A DNA stretch of 32,728 bases from an uncultured Acidobacteriota bacterium (GTDB taxonomy: Bacteria > Acidobacteriota > Terriglobia > Bryobacterales > Bryobacteraceae): contig CADECY010000022.1 of the NCBI GenBank assembly GCA_902825945.1, positions 1-32,728 on the forward strand. Direction: 5' to 3'. A program made the translations under genes and the position numbers. The notes beneath the pieces are model-generated. The model worked only from the letters and a program-made list of their open reading frames with translations. It did not search any database and was not told the DNA's origin. Of this stretch, positions 1 through 8,500 are shown piece after piece; the first letter of the stretch is position 1; each line of letters begins with the position of its first letter.

Positions 1-1
1 C

Positions 2-298
2 GGAACCGCCGGCTCGACCCAACGCGGCGGCTACAACGTTCCGAAGATCGACCTCGTCGAAACACTCGACCGCCTCTTGGAAGCCAACCGCCTCGAAATT
101 TCGGAGGACCTCGCCGAAGCCGAAGCACTCAAAGGTGAACTCCTCAGCCTACGGCGCAAGGGCAACCAATATGAGCCACACTCCTCACTCGTACACGACG
201 ACCTGGTCATGGCCTTGGCGCTGGCCGCCTGGCGAATCGGCCAACAAGACAAGCGGCTCCTCCGCCCGGACCCCGAAGTCTGGAAGAGGCCCGCATGA
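2..298 (+). CDS. Phage terminase large subunit, C-terminal part (partial)
   Basis: The reading frame is open from the left edge to a TGA at 296-298, so the start lies outside the window. The visible 98 residues look like the end of the nuclease domain of a phage packaging terminase. A VPKIDLVETLDRLL stretch is followed by a helical segment and the motif HDDLVMALALAAW. In this family the HDD-L-x-x-A-x-A motif near the C terminus holds one of the metal-binding acids of the RNase H-like nuclease that cuts concatemeric DNA during head filling. The C terminus looks complete. No portal or head gene follows, and the next complete genes are bacterial signalling genes, so this is probably the edge of a prophage or a relic. 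The family call rests on this short region alone. Confidence 0.6.
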   Translation, partial: GTAGSTQRGGYNVPKIDLVETLDRLLEANRLEISEDLAEAEALKGELLSLRRKGNQYEPHSSLVHDDLVMALALAAWRIGQQDKRLLRPDPEVWKRPA

Positions 299-499
299 CC
301 GCACTGGCCGCAACCGAAGTGGGAACAAAACTCCCACGCCGTGTTCGACAAGCTGATGCAGGTCGTCCACCGCTATCCGGGACTCAGCAAAGACATCGAC
401 TCCGTACTCGCGGAAACTGGACAAGCAGGAACTATGGTTTTGAATCTCGATCCTCCTCGCACGTTCGCGGGCGAAACGAGCGTTCGTCTGGGAACCTAG
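295..499 (+). pseudogene. Small ORF coupled to the terminase, apparently frameshifted
   Basis: An ATG at 295 overlaps the terminase stop (ATGA) but its frame soon becomes arginine-rich nonsense. The frame one base later, open from 299 to a TAG at 497-499, has natural composition, for example FDKLMQVVHRYPGLSKDID. Removing one G from the GG at 306-307 joins the two and gives a protein of about 67 residues starting MTALPQPKWEQ. Without repair the best starts are GTG 341 (52 residues) or ATG 356. Its stop overlaps the convergent stop of the next gene by three bases. I do not recognise the product. A small phage protein is possible from position only. Confidence 0.35.
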
Positions 500-1416
500 C
501 GCCGTACCTGATGGAAGCCCTGCGCGTGCTTGTCGATCTTGCCAATCAGCGTCTCGGGTTCCGTGTCGCTGAAGAACTGGACCTGCGCGGTGATCCGCAA
601 CAGGGCGGAGCGGCCCGGAAGTTGCAGATGATAGAGCAGCGCTGAGGAGGCAACGCGCGCGATTTCGCGTTGCAGGTCTCGGGCGGAGGCTGTGTCGAGG
701 AGCACGATGAAAACAGGGCCATCCCAGCGGCAAAGCTGGCAGTTTTCGGGAAGGTTCTGCGCAAGATGCTGACTGAACGAGAACAGGATCTGATCGAGGG
801 CCGCACCGCCGAAGCGCTGGCGCAGGATCTGGGAATGATCCATCGTGAGGACGGTGGCACAATAGGCGCCGGGCTCTCCCTCGACACGCGTCTGAATGGA
901 GTGGCGGTTGGGTAGGCCGGTCAGGGCGTCTTCGGTAGGTTCCTTACGGCCAGGGCGAGCGGGAGAGGCTGCGGGAGCCGGGGGCGCGGGCCGGGCGGCG
1001 GCCGGCGGAGCAGGGGGAGGAACTGCCGCCAGTTGTGCCTTGCGGCGCCGGGCGTTGGCTAGGCTGATGCGGACCATCGCGATCACATCGCCCAACTCGA
1101 ACGGCTTGACGAGATAGGCGGCTGGCTCGGTCTCCTCGGCCCGCGCGATGGTTGCGTCATCGGAATAGGCCGTCACGAAGCACACCGGGACCTCTCCCTT
1201 CGCCTTGATCTGCTTGGCCGTCTCGATACCGTCGATATCCGCGCTCAAGTTGACATCCATCAGGATGAGGTCGGGCATCGCCGAATCGACCGCGGCCAGA
1301 GCCTCCGTGGGATTGCTGGCGTGCCGGACACCATAGTCCTTGGCCGTCAGGATCTCGGTCAGTACCGTGGCGATCGATGGATCGTCCTCGACAACCAGAA
1401 TGTCGGTATCGGGCAT
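496..1416 (-). CDS. Response regulator: receiver domain plus degenerate GGDEF domain
   Basis: The 306-residue protein has an N-terminal receiver domain (about 4-120) with acidic pocket E10-D11-D12, phospho-acceptor D54, T82 and K104 in YLVKPFE. A Pro/Ala linker (about 131-158) leads to a C-terminal domain that begins with the diguanylate-cyclase hallmark DALTGLPNR (163-171). The catalytic hairpin, normally GGDEF, reads DGPVF at 232-236 inside RWDGPVFIVLL, so the metal-binding and active-site residues are gone. Cyclic-di-GMP synthesis is therefore unlikely; a protein-interaction or nucleotide-sensing role is an inference. The gene diverges from the receiver/kinase operon starting at 1487 and is probably one of its outputs. 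It has no DNA-binding domain. The ATG at 1414-1416 has no clear Shine-Dalgarno sequence. Confidence 0.86.
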   Translation of the reverse strand: MPDTDILVVEDDPSIATVLTEILTAKDYGVRHASNPTEALAAVDSAMPDLILMDVNLSADIDGIETAKQIKAKGEVPVCFVTAYSDDATIARAEETEPAAYLVKPFELGDVIAMVRISLANARRRKAQLAAVPPPAPPAAARPAPPAPAASPARPGRKEPTEDALTGLPNRHSIQTRVEGEPGAYCATVLTMDHSQILRQRFGGAALDQILFSFSQHLAQNLPENCQLCRWDGPVFIVLLDTASARDLQREIARVASSALLYHLQLPGRSALLRITAQVQFFSDTEPETLIGKIDKHAQGFHQVRR

Positions 1417-1421
1417 TGCTA

Positions 1422-1479
1422 GGAGTCATATCGGCGCGCATGGATTCAATCTATTTCGAATCTCGACGATATGAACTCC
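1422..1479. promoter_or_regulatory. Nested inverted repeat in the divergent signalling promoter
   Basis: The 70-bp space between the two divergent signalling genes is mostly one dyad. The left arm GGAGTCATATCG (1422-1433) pairs with CGATATGAACTCC (1467-1479): the inner 8 bp are perfect, then 4 more bp follow past one bulged A. Inside it lies a second pair, GATTC (1443-1447) and GAATC (1458-1462). The symmetry faces both genes equally, which suits a shared operator or a structured promoter. The binding protein is unknown; neither adjacent receiver has a DNA-binding domain. Confidence 0.45.
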
Positions 1480-1486
1480 ATCAGCC

Positions 1487-1849
1487 ATGAAGCGAATCCT
1501 GCTCGCCGACGATGAAGAAGCCCTCAGGATCCTCGTTCATACTACACTCGAGGACCCTGACTACGAGATCGTGGAGGCCTGTGACGGCACCTCGGCTCTC
1601 GCAATGGCATTGGATCTCCGCCCAGACCTGGCGGTGCTCGACTGGATGATGCCCGGCCTGACCGGCGTCGAGGTAGCCGCGAGCCTGCGCGCGAACGCAG
1701 AGACGCGCGAGGTGCCGATCATTCTATTGACTGCCAAGGGACAAGCCGACGATAAGGAAACCGGCCGCCGGGCCGGGGTGAACTCCTACCTCGTCAAGCC
1801 GTTCAGCCCGCTCGAGCTGATGTCGGAGGTTTCGAGGCTGCTTCCATGA
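1487..1849 (+). CDS. Single-domain response regulator (CheY/DivK-like receiver)
   Basis: The 120 residues form one receiver domain and nothing else. The acidic pair D8-D9, phospho-acceptor D52 in VLDWMMPG, T82 and K104 in YLVKPF are all present, so it should accept phosphate. With no output domain it would act by protein binding or as a phosphate shuttle between kinases. It is first in a four-gene operon, and its TGA overlaps the ATG of the histidine kinase (ATGA at 1846), which implies translational coupling. Its likely partners are the two kinases downstream and perhaps the divergent receiver-GGDEF protein. Confidence 0.92.
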   Translation: MKRILLADDEEALRILVHTTLEDPDYEIVEACDGTSALAMALDLRPDLAVLDWMMPGLTGVEVAASLRANAETREVPIILLTAKGQADDKETGRRAGVNSYLVKPFSPLELMSEVSRLLP

Positions 1850-2670
1850 CGGGCGCCGCCACCGACAGGGACGAATTGGCGCGACAGCTCGCGATGTCGC
1901 ACTCGCAGTTGCGCCGCTATGCCGCTGACATGAAACAGGTGGTCGAGGCCGAGCGGGCGCGCAGCCGCGAACTGGCCGCCGCCAATCTCCGGCTGGCGCG
2001 CCTCGACCAGTTGAAGTCCGACTTCCTCGCCTTCATCTCGCATGAGTTGCGGACTCCGCTCAATCATATGGCGGCGGTCGACCTGCTCGATCCGGAAGCA
2101 AGTCCGGAAGACCAGGCCGAGACGGTCGAGATCATTCGTGCGGGTTACGCGCGGCTGAACGCCTTGATCAGCCGCGGCCTCGACTATCTCTATTGGGTCT
2201 CGCGCGAACCGGGTTCGGTCGCCGGATCGGTTCATTGGCCCGGCGCCGTCGAAAAGGCCGCCGGGCGGGTAGGGATATCTATTGAGTTCGATCGGCCCGC
2301 CGATTCCCCTCTCGTTCAGGGCGATGAGGAGCCCTGGATCAGGGTATTCGCGGAATTGCTCGGCAATGCCCGTGCGCACGGTCCCTCACATGGAGTGATT
2401 CGCGTGACGAACGCCGCGGACAGGGACTGGACGAGGGTCGAGGTGAGCGACGCAGGTGGTTTTCCATCTGAGCTGGCCGAAGAGATCTTCCGGCCATTCA
2501 CCCTGGCCGATATGCGACACCACTCGCAAGGGAGTGGCCTTGGGCTTGCTCTGGCGCGGTCGATCGCCGGCGCTTGCGGCGGGTCGCTCCGGGCAAGGAG
2601 CAGCGGGCCAGGTACCGGAGCCCAATTCATCGTGGAGTTGAAACATGTTCGGGGAACCATTGACGAGTGA
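1846..2670 (+). CDS. Cytoplasmic histidine kinase with no sensor domain
   Basis: The 274-residue protein starts with a charged coiled-coil stretch (about 8-58), followed by a HisKA domain with H66 in SHELRTPL and a HATPase_c domain (about 145-265). The N box reads ELLGNARAHG and the G2 box GSGLGLALAR. The G1 box reads DAGGFP rather than the usual DxGxG, so its last glycine is replaced and activity may be altered. There is no membrane helix and no sensory domain, so the input must come from another protein. The next gene encodes a free-standing PAS domain and overlaps this one by 26 bases, so it is the obvious candidate for the missing sensor. That pairing is inferred. Confidence 0.9.
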   Translation: MTGAATDRDELARQLAMSHSQLRRYAADMKQVVEAERARSRELAAANLRLARLDQLKSDFLAFISHELRTPLNHMAAVDLLDPEASPEDQAETVEIIRAGYARLNALISRGLDYLYWVSREPGSVAGSVHWPGAVEKAAGRVGISIEFDRPADSPLVQGDEEPWIRVFAELLGNARAHGPSHGVIRVTNAADRDWTRVEVSDAGGFPSELAEEIFRPFTLADMRHHSQGSGLGLALARSIAGACGGSLRARSSGPGTGAQFIVELKHVRGTIDE

Positions 2671-2995
2671 CGTTCCGGCCTTGGTGGCCGACAAACTGGG
2701 CTTCATCCGCGAAGTCACGCCAGCGTTCTGCCATGCGTTCGAATGGCGGGAGCAGGATCTGACGGGAAAGCCGCTGGCGCTGGTCGTGCCCGGCAACATG
2801 CAGGACGCCCACCATCTCGGGTTCGCGCGCTTTCTCGAGACGGGCAGGCCCACGCTGCTGGGCCAGCCGCTGACACTCCCCGTGGTGCGGGGAGACGGCC
2901 GCCATCAGACCGCGGAACTGTGCATCGACGCCGTCGAAGGCCCGGACGGCTGGGTCTTCCGGGCGACGGCGGTACCCCGGGAAGAGCCCGAATGA
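2645..2995 (+). CDS. Stand-alone PAS domain protein
   Basis: The 116-residue soluble protein consists of one PAS domain. It has the expected series: a short core strand (LVADKLGFIREVTPAF), helices with ACHAFEWREQDLTGKPL-like spacing, then a GFARFLETGRP segment and a final DGWVFRATAV strand. The middle resembles PAS domains of the FixL/RsbP kind, but no haem or flavin residue can be assigned with confidence. The start lies 26 bases inside the preceding kinase gene, and the TGA overlaps the ATG of the large kinase that follows (ATGA at 2992). That tight packing suggests fixed co-expression. A detachable sensor or adaptor for the sensorless kinase is the simplest reading, but it is inferred. Confidence 0.8.
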   Translation: MFGEPLTSDVPALVADKLGFIREVTPAFCHAFEWREQDLTGKPLALVVPGNMQDAHHLGFARFLETGRPTLLGQPLTLPVVRGDGRHQTAELCIDAVEGPDGWVFRATAVPREEPE

Positions 2996-5583
2996 GCGCG
3001 GCCGTGCATCGTCTGGATCTTTCGCAGCCGTCGATCCAGGACATGATAGAGATGACAGCGCGGCTGCGATCGACGCTCGGCAAGATGGAACTCGCGCTCG
3101 GGTCCTTGGCCGAAGCGATCGTATGGACCGACCTCGACGGAAGGATCCAGTGGTGTAACTCGACGTTCCACCGGTTCGCCAGGCGGCCCCATCTGGCGCT
3201 GCTCGGCCGGCCGCTGATCAGCATCCTGCCGCTCACCCAGGCGGGCAAGCCGGTGGAACGGTCGCAATATCCGGCGCATCGCGTCCTGGCGCAACAGGAA
3301 AGCGGCGTGCCGGTCACCGGCATCTATGGCCTCGGTCAAGCCGATTCGATGCGCGTGCTCGAAGTCTACTGCACGGCGCTGCGATCGATCCGGGAAGACC
3401 CCTGCGTGGTCACCGTCATTCGTGACGTGACCGAGAAGCAGATGGCCGAGGAGATGCTCGAGCTCGAAACACGCCGAGTGGAACTGCTGCGTCAGGTTTC
3501 CGACGCAGCCAACGATACCGACAGCCCCGAGGAAGCGCTCCAGGTGGTGCTTGATTCGATGTGCGAACATACGGGCTGGCCGCTGGGACATGCACTTGTC
3601 GTCGGTCCGGGCACTCCCGCCGCGCTCGCATCCTCCGGGCTTTGGCACGACTCCCGCCGTGGGCACTTCGACGGGTTTCGCGAGGTCGAGGCGGTGGCAC
3701 GGTTTGAAATCGGGCGCGGACTTCCCGGAATGGTGTGGGAATCACGGAGCCCGATGTGGATCGAGGATATCGCGACCCAGTCCAACTTCGCGCACCGGGA
3801 TGTGGCGGGCGAATGCGGTCTCGTCTCGGCGCTCGCCTTCCCGATTCTGGTGGGCCGCGAAGTAACCGCCGTGATCGAGATTTTTTCGACCGAGTGTCTG
3901 CCAGCCGACGACGGTCTGATGAGGGTAGTGCAGCAGGTCGGAACACAGCTCGGGCGGGTGGTGGAGCGGAGGCGGTCCCAGCAGGCCGTGATCCGCTCCA
4001 AGCGCGAGCTCGAAAGGCGTGTCGAGGAACGGACGGCCGCGCTCCAGGCCGCCAATCACGCGCTCGTCGGCGAGATCGGCCAGCGGGAAATCGCCCAAGC
4101 GGCATTGCGTGACGCGATGGACCGCTACCGGAGTCTGGTGCAATCGGTTCGTGACGTGATCTTCGCGGTCTCTCCCAACGGCCAGCTCGAGTCGCTGAAT
4201 CCGGCTTTCGAGGAACTGACGGGTTCGATCGCCGGGGCTTGGATCCAGCGCCGCTGCCTGGGCCTGATTCATCCGGACGACCGGCCGGCGGCTTTCGAGC
4301 AGTTCCGCGCGCTGATGCGGGGAGAGACGCCGCCGGCGTTTGAGCTGCGCATCCGCCGGGAGAGCGATGGATGGACGCTGGTCGAATGCAGCATGTCGCC
4401 ACGCTACAAGGACGGTGTCATCGTCAGCCTGCTCGGCATCGCGCGCGACATCACCGAACGCCGGCGCGCCGAAGCGCAACTCATCCTCCAGGACCGCGCG
4501 ATGTCTTCGACGAGCGAAGGCATCATCATCACAGACGCCCTTCGCCCGGGCAATCCCGTGGTTTACTGCAACCGGGGCTTCGAGCGCCTCACCGGCTACA
4601 CGAGCGAAGAGGTGATCGGCCGCAACTGCGCTTTCCTGCAAGGGCCGGAAACCTCACGGCCCGCCATTGACGAAATTCGCGCGGCCCTGGAGGGAGAGCG
4701 CCAGTGCACGGTCGAACTGGTCAACTATCGCAAGGACGGGAGTTCCTTCTGGAACCGGCTGTCGATCACTCCGATTCGCGACAGAGCCGAACGGTTGACT
4801 CACTTCATCGGTGTACAGAGCGATGTCAGCAGCCAGAAGGAGGCCGAGCGCCTCAAGAACGAACTGGTCTCGACCGTCAGCCATGAACTGCGGACGCCGC
4901 TCACGAGCCTGCGCGGCTTCGCCGAGTTGATGCTCGAACGCGACTTCACGCCGGACAAGAGGCGGAAGTTTCTCGGTATCATTCACAAGGAAGCTACCCG
5001 CCTCTCCAATCTGATCAACGATTTTCTCGACGTCCAACGGATGGAGTCCGGCCGCCAGGAGTACCATTTCGAGCGGGTCTCGATCGGCTTGTTGATCCAG
5101 GAAACGATGGCGCTGTTTGCCGGCAGCAATCCGAACCACGTCTTCAGCGCGCACGTGCCCGCGGAACTCCCAATCGTCCAAGCCGACGCCGACCGGATCC
5201 GCCAGGTCTTCTCGAACCTCACCGCCAACGCCGTGAAATTCTCGCCGCAGGGCGGAACGGTAACCCTGTCGGCCGAGCTTGGCCCCGAGCGGAACGAGGT
5301 GATCTGCGCGGTGCGCGACGAAGGGATCGGAATCCCGGCCGACGCGATTCCGAAGCTGTTCCGCAAGTTCTACCGCGTGGATAACACCGAGACGCGCCAG
5401 ATCGGCGGTACCGGTCTCGGGCTGTCGGTCGTGAAGCAGATCATCGAGGCCCATCACGGTACCGTGTCGGTCGACTCGAGGCCCGGTGAAGGAAGCACGT
5501 TCCGCTTCACGATCCCCGCCGCGAGTCCGGCGGGCGAGGCCCGCGAGAGGGGACCCCGCCATGACTCGGTCGCGCGGAACTAA
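2992..5583 (+). CDS. PAS-GAF-PAS-LOV hybrid-sensor histidine kinase (probable blue-light receptor)
   Basis: The 863-residue soluble kinase has these domains in order: PAS (about 33-147), GAF (about 170-325), coiled coil (326-375), PAS (378-490), LOV (500-614), HisKA with H631 in SHELRTPL, and HATPase_c (730-843) with N746, DEGIGIP (776-782) and GGTGLGLS (805-812). The LOV domain has the photoactive signature GRNCAFLQG (543-551), where C546 is the residue that forms the flavin adduct. The flavin-contacting N578, N588 and Q609 are also in place. The only core change is Ala for the usual Arg after the Cys. The frame is open further upstream, but the ATG at 2992 overlaps the PAS gene stop and begins the recognisable protein. 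There are no membrane helices. It is last in the operon and meets the Oar gene tail to tail, overlapping at CTAA. Confidence 0.92.
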   Translation: MSAAVHRLDLSQPSIQDMIEMTARLRSTLGKMELALGSLAEAIVWTDLDGRIQWCNSTFHRFARRPHLALLGRPLISILPLTQAGKPVERSQYPAHRVLAQQESGVPVTGIYGLGQADSMRVLEVYCTALRSIREDPCVVTVIRDVTEKQMAEEMLELETRRVELLRQVSDAANDTDSPEEALQVVLDSMCEHTGWPLGHALVVGPGTPAALASSGLWHDSRRGHFDGFREVEAVARFEIGRGLPGMVWESRSPMWIEDIATQSNFAHRDVAGECGLVSALAFPILVGREVTAVIEIFSTECLPADDGLMRVVQQVGTQLGRVVERRRSQQAVIRSKRELERRVEERTAALQAANHALVGEIGQREIAQAALRDAMDRYRSLVQSVRDVIFAVSPNGQLESLNPAFEELTGSIAGAWIQRRCLGLIHPDDRPAAFEQFRALMRGETPPAFELRIRRESDGWTLVECSMSPRYKDGVIVSLLGIARDITERRRAEAQLILQDRAMSSTSEGIIITDALRPGNPVVYCNRGFERLTGYTSEEVIGRNCAFLQGPETSRPAIDEIRAALEGERQCTVELVNYRKDGSSFWNRLSITPIRDRAERLTHFIGVQSDVSSQKEAERLKNELVSTVSHELRTPLTSLRGFAELMLERDFTPDKRRKFLGIIHKEATRLSNLINDFLDVQRMESGRQEYHFERVSIGLLIQETMALFAGSNPNHVFSAHVPAELPIVQADADRIRQVFSNLTANAVKFSPQGGTVTLSAELGPERNEVICAVRDEGIGIPADAIPKLFRKFYRVDNTETRQIGGTGLGLSVVKQIIEAHHGTVSVDSRPGEGSTFRFTIPAASPAGEARERGPRHDSVARN

Positions 5584-8500
5584 AAGCCGTACTTCAGCCC
5601 AAACTGCATCTCGCGATTGTTGATCACCGTGCCGCCGATCCGTCCGAAGTCGGCCGCGCCCAGCGTGCGGCTCGGCGCACCGAACTGCGGCGTGTTGGTG
5701 AAGTTGAACGCCTCCCAGCGGAACTGCACGCGATGGCGTTCGTGGAACGTCCACTCCTTGAAGAGCGCGAAGTCCCACGTCTTGTTTGCCGGCGCGTCGA
5801 ACAGCGATACGCCTGCGTTTCCGTAGCCGCGGCCGCCACCGAAGGTTCCTTCCCCAACGCAGGCCGCGCACTTGGACCGCACGAACGCGGCCGTGTTGAA
5901 CCAGCGATCGATCGAGCGGCCCTCCATGGCGCGGTCGACGCCCTGGCCCGCAACGCTGTTCGGGCGCGGGCTCGACTGCGGTCCGGTGTTGTGTGAATCG
6001 CCATTCTGCGCGACCGTCACGGGCAGGCCCGACGCGAGTTGGATGATTCCGTTGACGGCCCATCCGCCGAGCACGTGACCTTTGAAACCCTTCTGACCGG
6101 GCATCCACGGGATTTCCCAGATATGGCTGAAGACGAACCGGAAGCGCTGATCGATCTGCGAACGGCCGTAATCGGCCTTGCGGTCGCGCGGGTCCTGCGT
6201 GTAGTTGGAGCCGTAGGGTCCGCCTTCGTTGACGCTGTAGCCGATCGCCAAGGCCTTCTGATAGTTGAACGAGGTGTTGAACGTGAGTCCTTTGGCGTAT
6301 CGCTTCTCGAGGCGGCCCTGCACGGCATTGTAGTTGGCCGATGTTCCGCTCTCGAGGCGCCGGACGGTGCCGAGCGCGAGTGGAGTGCCCGTGGCACGTG
6401 AATCGACGTAGAAGGGGAACGGGCGGCGGTCCTGCACGGCACCGAGCGCCGGGTCGGGATTGTTCCAGTTCTGCACTGGCATGTCGATGTTCGACGCCGC
6501 GCTACCGACATAGGCGACACCCATCACCCAGTTGTTGCCGAAGCTGCGTTCGATCTCGGCGGTCCACTGCCAGATCTTGTTGTTGAGATACCGGGAGCGG
6601 CCGTTCGACTGAAGCTGCCCGAGCATGACGAGCGCGGCCGGGCCCGCTCCCACCGGTGCTCCCGCGAACGGATTCTGGAACGTCGCGGTCGGCCGAGTCC
6701 GGTCGTTTTGGAACACGGTCGATCCCGAAAGCGGCGGATTGAGCCCGAGGATATTGAAGTTGTTCGTCTGCTGCGGGCTGTAGAAGAGCCCCGAGCCCAT
6801 GCGCAGCACCATGCGATCGGTAAAGCGATAGACCATGCCGAGGCGCGGCATGAACTGGCGGTTGTTGATGTCGTAGAGCTTGGCCACCTTCAGCGGTTCG
6901 GGCACCAGCGTCGGCACTCCGATCCCGTTCACGGTGCGAAAATCGCCGCCTTCGAACGAGAGGTTGCGGATGCGTCCGCCCGCGTCGATCACGGCGCCGT
7001 ACCAGTCCCAACGAAGCCCGTAGTTGATCGTGAGGCGCGAGGCCGCCTTCCAATCGTCGAGCGCGTAGAAGCCCACTTTCTGCTGATGCATGTCGTTGGT
7101 CGGGACACCTTCGGCCGAGTTCGCGTTCAGTGGAACACCGAGCATGAAAGCCGCGAATCCATCGGGAATGCCCGCGATGTCACGTGTGAAGGAGATTTGG
7201 CCGCGCGGCAGGTTGCTCGCCTCGTTGACCACGGGCGAGTTGCGCCATTGCCCGCCGAACTTGTAGTTGTGCTTTCCGCGGTTGATCGTGATGGCGTCGG
7301 AGACTTCCGAGGTCTCATTGACGTTGAAGGTAACGTTCGCCGATCCACTGGCGCCATAACCGGTGATGCTGAGGCTCGGCAGTCCTTCCTCGCGCGGCTG
7401 CAGCGTACGGTTGCCGTCACCAGTGACCCGGAAGTCCATGCCGAGATCGCGATGCGTAAAGTCCGTGTTCGTTTGCGTCGCGAGCTGATTCGCGCGGACC
7501 CGGTTGTAGCCCACGCGAAAGTCGTTGATCATCGTGGGCGACAGGATCTTCGAGTATCCGACACCCGCGTTCTGCGCCCGGAATCGCGTGACGAATGCGT
7601 TGGTGCGAAGCAGCGGACTGTTCGTCCACGCGGAGTGAACGAGCACGTAGCGCGCGAAGATGCGATCGTTGTCGGAAACGCGCCAGTCATACCGGCCGAG
7701 ATACTGGTCGGAGTTGAGGATCTGATCAGTGGTTCCGACGAGGTTCAACGTGTTGCGGCCAGCTCGTGCCTGATCGTCGAAGTTCGGAGGCGCGATGAAT
7801 CCGCCATCGGGGAACGGACTCGTCTTTTTGGACGTGAGCCAGTTCAGCGCCACGGGGTTCAGTTGGCTGCGCGGAATGATGTTGCCCGGAAACGGCGCCG
7901 TGTCGCCGGGGCGGCGGATCGCGAGCGTCGATGCGTTCGATACCGTGGGATACCAGCGATTGTTCGCTTCGAGCAGTTCGGAGAAGTCGCCGTTGCGCAT
8001 CGCCTGCGTGGCCACTGCGGCGCGGGAAGGAGTTCCGCGAACTTCGCGGCGGCCTTCGTAGTTCGCCAGGAAGAACATCTTGTCCGTCTTCACCGGACCC
8101 GAGAAGACGCCGCCGAACTGATTCCGCCGCAGCAGATTCTTGCGTTGCGTGGGAGCGAGGAAGAAGCCGCGGGCATCGAGCGTGTCGTTGCGCAGGAATT
8201 CGAAGAGCGTCCCTTTGTACTGATTCGTGCCGGAGCGGATCGCGACGTTTGCCTGCGCGCCGGAGTTCATGCCGTACTCGGCCGAGTAGACGGCGCTTTG
8301 GATCTTGAACTCCTCGATCGCCTCGATCGACGGCACGAACAGCATCGCGCTCTTGAATCCATCCACCGCAGCGACGCCGTCGAGCGTGATGTTTTGGTTG
8401 GTGTCGCGCTGGCCGTTCGCCGAGAGTCCGACGATCTGCCCGGGCATCGCGCGCGTGCCGATCGTCTGTTGACCGTCGATTCCCATCCGCGAGGATCCGT

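Noticed and set aside
296..298. Stop-codon readthrough of the terminase into the same-frame ORF
   Set aside because: The terminase ends at a normal place. A one-base frameshift after a coupled ATG at 295 explains the downstream frame better, and no selenocysteine-type hairpin was seen.
4654..6108. A 484-codon minus-strand open frame across the LOV kinase and Oar gene ends
   Set aside because: It spans two convergent real genes and has no domain features; its composition is typical of antisense GC-rich frames.
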